Below, piece after piece: positions 57,292 through 64,000 of a stretch of 64,000 bases of DNA. The number at the start of each line of letters is the position of its first letter. Position 1 is the stretch's first letter. The translations under genes and the position numbers were made by a program. The DNA is from Hymenopellis radicata (taxonomy: Eukaryota; Basidiomycota; Agaricomycetes; Agaricales; Physalacriaceae). A model generated the notes under the pieces. The model made no database searches. It was not told where the DNA came from and saw nothing but the letters and a program-made list of their open reading frames with translations. The DNA lies in NCBI GenBank assembly GCA_015501595.1, contig JADNRX010000241.1:1-64000 (forward strand), written 5' to 3'.

Positions 57292-58042
57292 CTCTAGGAA
57301 GAAATTAGCTCCTTTGCCATTTGCATGCGAGACCTCGAGGAAGCAGCATCGCCCCGCAAGGTCTCGAAGGAGGAAAGGGGGTCCTTGAATGCGCGTTTGT
57401 TTGATAACTCCAAAGAGGTAAGCTAAAAGCATGCACCGCAGAGGACGTATCTAGAGCTTAAAGTTTTCATAGCACGATAACGAATTCGAATATCTGAGGA
57501 GCAAGCGAGTTGAAGGCTCTACGCAGAAATGTGGCCCCTTTCCAAGTCCGAGGAAAAGAAGAGGGCACCAGAGACTGTGTCGAAGAAGTCTGAACCAGAA
57601 GTCGACTGGTCTCTAAGTAAGCTCTGGCAGTTACAGATTGAGTGGCCGTTGTTCCGAAACCAGGAGACTTTTGGAGCCGCTGATACGGTGACTGCGTGGT
57701 TCACGACGAGCACGTCGGAGAACACGTCGGTCCAAGACTTGCCGAATCACACTACGCAATGTGGGGCTAGGCTTGTTTAGGGTCGGATGATCCAACGACA
57801 AGTTCGTAAGTCCGCCTGTAGTGTCTGCTAGTGCGTTCAGCATTAGTGGTGATTGAAACTTGAAGCTGAGTACGAGTGACAACTCGTCGGACTGGGCCGA
57901 ATTTGTGGCAGTGCTGAATGTTTGTTTTCGTCTAATTCTCACGATCAACTTGGATTTCAGCAAGCGCGTCTGAAGCTCTAAGCGCTTGACATATATCACA
58001 CACTTCTTGAAGCTGCTTTCTCACTCATTCAAAGTGTCTTCG
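57292..58042. other. Gap between divergent genes
   Basis: A plus-strand frame at 57529-57780 (KSEEKKRAPETVSKKSEPEV) is protein-like but motif-free and could be noise or a small gene; not called. Confidence 0.4.
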
Positions 58043-59703
58043 ATGGCCTTTCTCCAACTGCCCTCCATCCCAGAAGCTCGAGCCAACGCTGAAAAGTGGA
58101 ATTCTCACTGGGAACAGCTCCTTGAAAAACAACTCCCAGCGTTCGCTCCCGAAGCAATCGTGGCGCAGCGATACAACGAAATACTTTTCAACGGTCATCA
58201 GGACCGTCAGTCCATGGCTTACGCCAATCACTTCGAAACGACTTGCACTCTTCGTTTGTTTATGGCAAAGGAGTTTTTCGTGGCATGTGCTACAGATCAC
58301 TTGGTGACCCGCTGGACTTCCGCAAGCCTCTCAGAGCGCCGGAAGCATGTACTGCTTGCTCTCGTTTCAGTATGCACCATCGCCAAAGACCTCCACGACT
58401 CAAGAATGTCTTGCCCAGAGCTGACTTTGGATCATCTTTCCCAAGATCCCAAGGTGCTCTTAAACCTCATAACAGCCCTAGTACCTGATGGCTTTGACTT
58501 CTTTTCCAATGTTCCACTTGGAACGATTTTCTATATCCCCAATCCTGCCTGGGATGAACTGGGTCGACAAGAACACACGTTCAACGAACTTCAGAAATTG
58601 GTATATCGAGACCAGAGGACACTTCGGACGAAGTTGATATGTACGTATGCATGGTCTCGCGTGTTTGGCTTGGCCCTCAAATTCTACACAAAGATCTGGT
58701 AATTCAACATACTTATTTGTCTTTCATCGGACGAGGACCGCCTCCTACAACAGTGCTGAAAGAAAGGGAGAAACCAAAGGAAGAATACGGCAAAATACTG
58801 TCTGATGCTGCAATGAAGGCGGATCCGAGTACCAGGAAACAGCGCAGCAGAATCGAAAACATTGATCATAAAAATCGTCTCAAAGACCGGAGGGTAGTAT
58901 GCGCGGGATGTAGAAGGGCCCAGATGAACGGAGAGGCTAATTTCATGCAATGCTCATCGTGCAAGTCAAAGATGAGCCGAGACGTGCCTTACTGTTCCAA
59001 GTGAGTACGACATTGTCTTCAATGAACATAGACCAAGTAACGCGTCACAGGGAATGTCAAAAGGCGCATTGGAAAGCACACAAAGTGATCTGCGGCAAGC
59101 CTCTCAACGTGGACGTGGTGCACGAATCCCTCGCCGCGAGCCCGCAACCAACGCCAACCAGCCCTTATCCATATAAACACGTCACTATTGGACCACCCGT
59201 AGCGCCTTTCAAGCGTTCACTCGAGCTCAACGTGCACATCGTGAATCTTGCGGCGGCGGACTCCTTGACGGGACGCGCTGACTTCATTGTTGAACTTGAT
59301 GGGCAAGGTGGCACCTTCGTGTTTACCTTCCCTCGCACCCCAGCCGCCGCCTATACCACCTGCGTCAACGCTCGCGAACTTGCTATGACAACGGGCGATC
59401 GCGCCGCCACCGCCGCGTTATGCCACTTTGTGCTATGGGTTTTTGGGGCTAAGAAAAAGATGACGATCCCACAGTTGGAGTGGCCTCTCTGGCGGATGTC
59501 GGTGGAGTTTGGATATCCTGATTTGGGGACCGCTGTCCAAGAGTTGTCCAAGAAACAGGAAAATGATCTGCATAGGCGAGCGTATGTTGGGTTCATTTCC
59601 TCGGTTCTTGCGTATACTGATTCACTGGTGTAGGCCGCTGTTCTTTGACTTTTCTGAGGAAGACTGGACAGCGGTTTTGAAGGACCTGGGGTTTAAGCTT
59701 TGA
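58043..59703 (+). CDS. MYND zinc-finger protein, paralog 1
   Basis: Predicted 501 aa in exons 58043-58640, 58694-59000, 59051-59581, 59634-59703. The N-terminal half is helical and family specific (WTSASLSERRKHVLLALVSV, CTIAKDLHDS, DPKVLLNLITALVPDGF). The MYND finger is near residues 280-325: VVCAGCRRAQMNGEANFMQC, SSCKSK, VPYCSKECQKAHWKAHKVIC. A C-terminal domain follows (IGPPVAPFKRSLELNVHIVN, ELAMTTGDRAATAALCHFVLW). MYND fingers bind short proline-containing peptides; agaricomycetes have many such proteins of unknown role. The tandem neighbour at 60141 has the same layout and splice positions. Confidence 0.82.
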
Positions 59704-60140
59704 GCTGTGAAACAGTGGAACTTCAAATGTGGAAGGAACGCGTTGTGCGCAGTTAGTGGCTTTTTGCTGATTTTTGTTGACTTGACATCTTGGACACATA
59801 CCATTAAACCTATATTCACTTGTATGAAGAGAGATTCGTTAGTTTATGTAGTACAGTGTCAGTACTTAACGCATACGTCACGAAGATCGGCAACTTTGAA
59901 GACCCTCTTTCGCGCCGTCGCGTACCAACATTAACGTGGATGCTCCTAAAACGTCAAGGGTGACCGCAAGAACTGGGACAAGAACATATATCGAACAACG
60001 CGCTTGGACAAAGTTATCTATGCCTCAGACTCAGCAACGTGACTGATTTCTCAGATTTGAATTTACCTTCTCCTTACGTATTGTTCGTAACTTGTCTCTC
60101 ACCACCACACGGCCTATCGTCTACTTCGTCTTAGCCCAAG
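59704..60140. other. Gap between the two MYND genes
   Basis: No coding signal; expected 3' region and promoter. Confidence 0.45.
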
Positions 60141-61714
60141 ATGGCCTTTGTAGAGGCTATGCTTTTTGAGTTCCCCAGGACACAACTTGCCCAATCTGAT
60201 CCCCAAAAGTGGGATGCCGAATGGGAAGCTCTGTTCAAAAACAAACCCGTCCTCTGTGATGTCAACTATCTGTTTCACACCGAGTCTCAATTCCGGAATC
60301 CGCTACGCAGCATGGATGTCTTGTATCGCTCATATCAGATCTTCCTCATTTCTACCTGTACTATCCAGCAACGTATCGGCCATCTTTCAATCCTCCATGG
60401 CGCGGAATTGGACGAGAAGTGGACCGCAGCGAGCGTTTCAGACCGTGAGCATCACGCTCTGAGGGCGCTGTCTGGCGTGTGCACCATAGCCAAGAATCTC
60501 AATGATGCTAGAGCGTATTGCCCGCGCGAACTGAGGCTTGAACGAATGACCAAGGATCCCAAAGTAATGCTGGATCTCTTGCGGTCGATCGTTCCTGGGA
60601 AAGAATACATTTCCAAACCTCCAGAGACCCCGTACTACATCCCCAGCGACGACTGGGATGCTCTGGCCAAGAAAAAAGAGACTAGCGCCACCGAGATGGG
60701 AAAGGTTACACACGCGACAATGTTGATGTTGCGTACGAAACTCATCTGTGGGTTGAACTCTTCGTTTCATTCATAGTATCACTGTTTCTGACGCGCCGGG
60801 AGACCAGACCTTGTCGTTGAGTGTACTTTTCACTCTTTGATTGGCAAAGACTTCCCGGAAGTGGTCGTCCTGAAGAACAAGGCCGTGCCGATACCAAAGG
60901 AGGCCAAGTCGTCAGGACCGAATCCCATACGGGAAATGATTATGGGCAAGGCAGCAGCTAAGGCGACAGAAAAAGAGGACATTAAGGCCGTGAAGGAGCG
61001 CGCGCGCCAGCGTCAGATTATCTGCCAGGCCTGCGGGGCGGCGCAGAGTCCTGATGGGCCGCGGTTCATGCAGTGTTCCGCCTGCAGGTCAAAGATGGAC
61101 CGTCTCATAACGTACTGCTCCCCGTAAGTGAGTCTACATCGTCCGAATCGTGCTGATATCTCGATAGGGCATGTCAGAAGGCCCACTGGAAGATTCACAA
61201 GCCAACATGTGGCAAACCGATGACCTTTGAATCTATTGCAGAATCCTCGCGTATCATGAATGGGCGCGTCGGAAACCAGGCTTCTTCTTCTTCTTCACCT
61301 CCACAGCCAGACCGTTTCGCGATAGGCCCGCCTGTCGGAGGATTCAAGCGGTCGAGAGCACTTGAGCTGCATATCCGCCGCCTTGCAGAATTCAATTCGA
61401 AAAAGGCAGACCTCTTCCTCCGTTGTGGTCCCACTCCCAAGGACGATCTCGCTTTCCAGTTCCCTGCGGAACCGAAAGAGATCCGGGAGCTTTGCCTCGC
61501 TGCCCGTCAGGCTGCTATGACTAGAGGCGACAGACCTACTATTGCTGTCCTGTGTCATTTCGTTTTGTGGGCGCTCGTTACAGGTTCCATGCCAGGGATA
61601 GGATACGCTGTGGATACGATGTCACAGGAGTTTGAATATCCATTGTCTGCTCTCAAGGCAGACATCCTTGAGCAGCAGGCCAAGCAATCCGCTGATCCTT
61701 TTGCTAGACCGTAA
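60141..61714 (+). CDS. MYND zinc-finger protein, paralog 2
   Basis: Predicted 489 aa in exons 60141-60747, 60808-61123 and 61168-61714. Same plan as paralog 1: N-terminal helical part (WTAASVSDREHHALRALSGV, CTIAKNLNDARAYCP, DPKVMLDLLRSIVPG), MYND finger (IICQACGAAQSPDGPRFMQC, SACRSK, ITYCSPACQKAHWKIHKPTC), and C-terminal domain (IGPPVGGFKRSRALELHIRR, AMTRGDRPTIAVLCHFVLW). The first two intron positions are shared with paralog 1; the last intron is absent. An old tandem duplication, since protein identity looks moderate. Confidence 0.82.
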
Positions 61715-61980
61715 TCGTTTCTTTTCTCCCTCAAGCATTGGTTCTCATTCCATTTCAGCCCACTCCTAGGCAGTGTGCCTGCCTTAAATTGGGGTGCCTT
61801 TGTCAATAGCGCTTCGATCGATCGAAACGCTAAGGTTACTTTCTAGTGAATCGGTGTGGCGTAATATTGCGAGCGTGTATGATTTGATTTGTATAATCCT
61901 TCTTGAGTGTATGTAGTCTGATATTTAGTCTTGAGATCTAATTTTACTTCAATCCCAACTATGTCTAAAATGTAAAATGT

Positions 61981-63674
61981 CTAATAAACATCCTTCGACG
62001 ACGTCTGTAGCTGCAACGAGAAGCGCCATTGACGATCCGCTCGATCTCTCCCCAGTTTGAAAGTATTCAAAGATGCATGACCCACGTGTAGATGGCCGGT
62101 GGATAGCTTTAGATCAACCAATGCTGAGCTTGGCGGCGCACAAGTATACTTCTTCACGAGTGCATTCAAGAGAGCACCTCCACGCACACCATGAGCCGAG
62201 TGCATGAGTAAGACGGAATCGCCCATCGCGCGGGCACTCGTCGGGTACGCCAGGAAGAGCCTCGCCACACGAATGTCAGGCAGGATATTGTGATCGATTG
62301 CAGTCAAAAGGCGGTTCTCAAAGATAAGACGAAACCATCAGATAATAGTAAATCACAAATGAACGGGGAACACGTACAATCACATTGAATTCCTCGGGGG
62401 CTTCAACTTCCGATAATCCAACACCAATAACGAGCGACGTCAGACAGCGACACGTGAGGATACCATCTAATTGCGACCGCCCGAGAGTCCATTTACCCTC
62501 ATATGGCGTTCTAATATGAAGGACCTTCAAACTCTCCGTATGCATGGGAAGGACGGCGCGGTACATGACATCTGCCATCGCATCCGAGTCCCTGCGGTCG
62601 TTGTGTCGAAACCCACACAAGTCAAAGGACAACGACACCAACCCGGAATACGATCGCAGATATCCCAGAAGCGGAGCATCGCCTTGGTGAACGGTAAGGT
62701 TCTGCAACTTCACCCTGCTGGATTGGAGGGTGTTCCAAAAGTGTGGTGGGACATCGAGGAAGTCGGGGGTGATATTGAGGGTAGTGAGGGATTGGAGATG
62801 GCAGTCAATGGAGGAGTCGAAGGAGATGGTCCCGAGAGTGAGCGTCTGTAAGGGAAGGGAAACGCCGACCGGGACCGCCGACACCAATTTAGCGATGGAG
62901 ACGAACCTATCGCCGTCCACGGATAACTTCGGCGAACCGTCGATGCTGAGCGTGATGAGGTTTGGAGAATGGGCGACGATGGACTTGAGCGTATCACAGT
63001 GGAGTGAGGTGCCCCCCGAGAAGTGCAATCCCGATAGATTATTGAAGTATCGCGAAAGAGATTCGGGAATCTTCACGTCAATGTCGTTGGGCACATTCAA
63101 GAAGAGGTGGGATAATTTGGGCAAGGCGCTGAGGAGGCGCATGATAATATCCTCCGAAGCGATTTCGGTAAACTGCATATTGCTTATATTCAGGCTGATA
63201 CATGGCAATATTACTATCGTGAGTCGGTCAATGGAGAAAGGCACCACGTACGAAAGAGATTTCACGGATACAAAGTGAGGGATGGCCGAGATGAACTGGT
63301 CCTCGACCATTCGACACGCAAGAGCATGTTTCTTGGTAATCCGTTGCCACAGCTGGAGGGATTTATACGGGGGTGGATTGAAGGAGTTTATTTCCAGACA
63401 TTGGATGTATATTCCGACGTTGCTCTTGCCGGAGGCGATGTCGTCTAACAAGGCGAGGATAAGACCCAAACGATCGCTGTCAATGTCCAATACCAATCGC
63501 CGGAACACCAGTGGGGAAGTGAGAAATGAAAGCGCCCTGCAGACCTGCCGCAATCTCTTCAAGTCGGAGGGTTTGAGCTGTCAACAATCACTGAGTAAGG
63601 AAATACAAGAGAATAGAACCCCTAACCTGGCTGGAAATCAAGTTTAAAAGCTCAACGGGTAGTCGGAGCAGCAT
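61981..63674 (-). CDS. F-box protein with leucine-rich repeat-like body
   Basis: Predicted 527 aa; exons 63674-63627, 63577-62378 and 62316-61981. The short first exon plus the start of exon 2 form an F-box: LRLPVELLNLISSQ, then LKPSDLKRLRQVCRALSFL. The rest has irregular Leu-rich repeats (LSALPKLSHLFLNVP, HSPNLITLSIDGSPKLSVDG, LQSLTTLNITPDFLDVPPHF, YSGLVSLSFDLCGF). F-box proteins recruit targets to SCF ubiquitin ligases; agaricomycetes carry many divergent ones. A 42-nt in-frame segment in exon 2 has intron-like ends, so a 513-aa form is possible. Confidence 0.75.
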
Positions 63675-64000
63675 GAACCCGGGAAGAATCGCACATATCA
63701 GTTCTTGCCTCTGCTTATATAGTGACGAGGCAAGGGAGATCTCGCATGTACATCACAAAGTTGACGTGGTTCCTGAACCCAGGACCGCCGGACCGGGACA
63801 AACCGTAACGCGTTCCATGATCACGAGAACAAACGCTTGGAGCTTCGCGACTAAAGGGGTCTGTAGAAGCACCAGCCTTCACGCGTAGACAAGCCAACGC
63901 GAACTTTCAACTCGATTTGTCAATCAAAGAATAGGGTCGTGGCGGGGAAAAACGAGGAAGCTTAGATTACAGTCAAACGATGCCCCACGGCTTCGTCTCA
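63675..64000. other. Right edge, no gene
   Basis: Upstream of the F-box gene; no coding signal recognised. Confidence 0.45.

Overview
The window is nuclear DNA of a filamentous basidiomycete, most likely an agaricomycete (mushroom-forming or wood-decay fungus). Genes are split by many very short introns of about 45-60 bp. The gene set includes a fungal polarisome scaffold, a KRE2-type mannosyltransferase, a chitin deacetylase, MYND-finger and F-box paralogs and an aromatic amino acid decarboxylase, and one tRNA-Tyr carries a 12-nt intron. Gene models were built by hand from splice signals, reading-frame continuity and remembered family motifs; no search was run. For most multi-exon models the summed exon lengths are a multiple of three.

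Left part (1-13.5 kb): a BAHD-like acyltransferase (-), a large PX-domain AGC kinase (+), a rhodanese-domain protein (+), an unrecognised four-exon gene (-) and a sugar-type MFS transporter (+). Middle-left (14-31 kb): an odd gene made of two tandem copies of the SPA2 N-terminal homology domain, a chitin deacetylase relic followed by a two-RRM gene, a GT15 mannosyltransferase with two microexons (-), and then a run of secreted or surface proteins. The first of these is a secreted precursor with seven near-identical peptide repeats, one per exon. Next come a Cys-containing membrane glycoprotein and a small GPI-like protein, a stand-alone indole-3-glycerol-phosphate synthase (-) and an SGNH hydrolase.

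Middle-right (31-46.5 kb): an alpha/beta hydrolase, a C2H2-like zinc-finger protein, tRNA-Tyr, a short palindromic repeat field, an aromatic-L-amino-acid decarboxylase (-), IFA38 (3-ketoacyl-CoA reductase), a second chitin deacetylase relic plus RRM gene, a LigB-type dioxygenase gene split by a 1.1-kb inverted-repeat element, and EAF3/MRG15 (-). Right part (46.7-64 kb): full-length SPA2 (-), a 7-kb mosaic of inverted, truncated copies of the chitin deacetylase, RRM and decarboxylase genes that ends with an apparently intact chitin deacetylase (-), two MYND-finger paralogs in tandem (+) and an F-box/leucine-rich protein (-).

The main theme is local segmental duplication. A chitin deacetylase-RRM unit occurs at least five times in two orientations, and pieces of SPA2, the decarboxylase and a MYND gene were copied within the same 45 kb. 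The items most deserving follow-up are the exon-per-repeat Kex2-type peptide precursor (23144-24128), the inverted-repeat insertion in the dioxygenase gene (42153-43255), the SPA2-derived double-domain gene (13990-15151) and the microexons of the mannosyltransferase.
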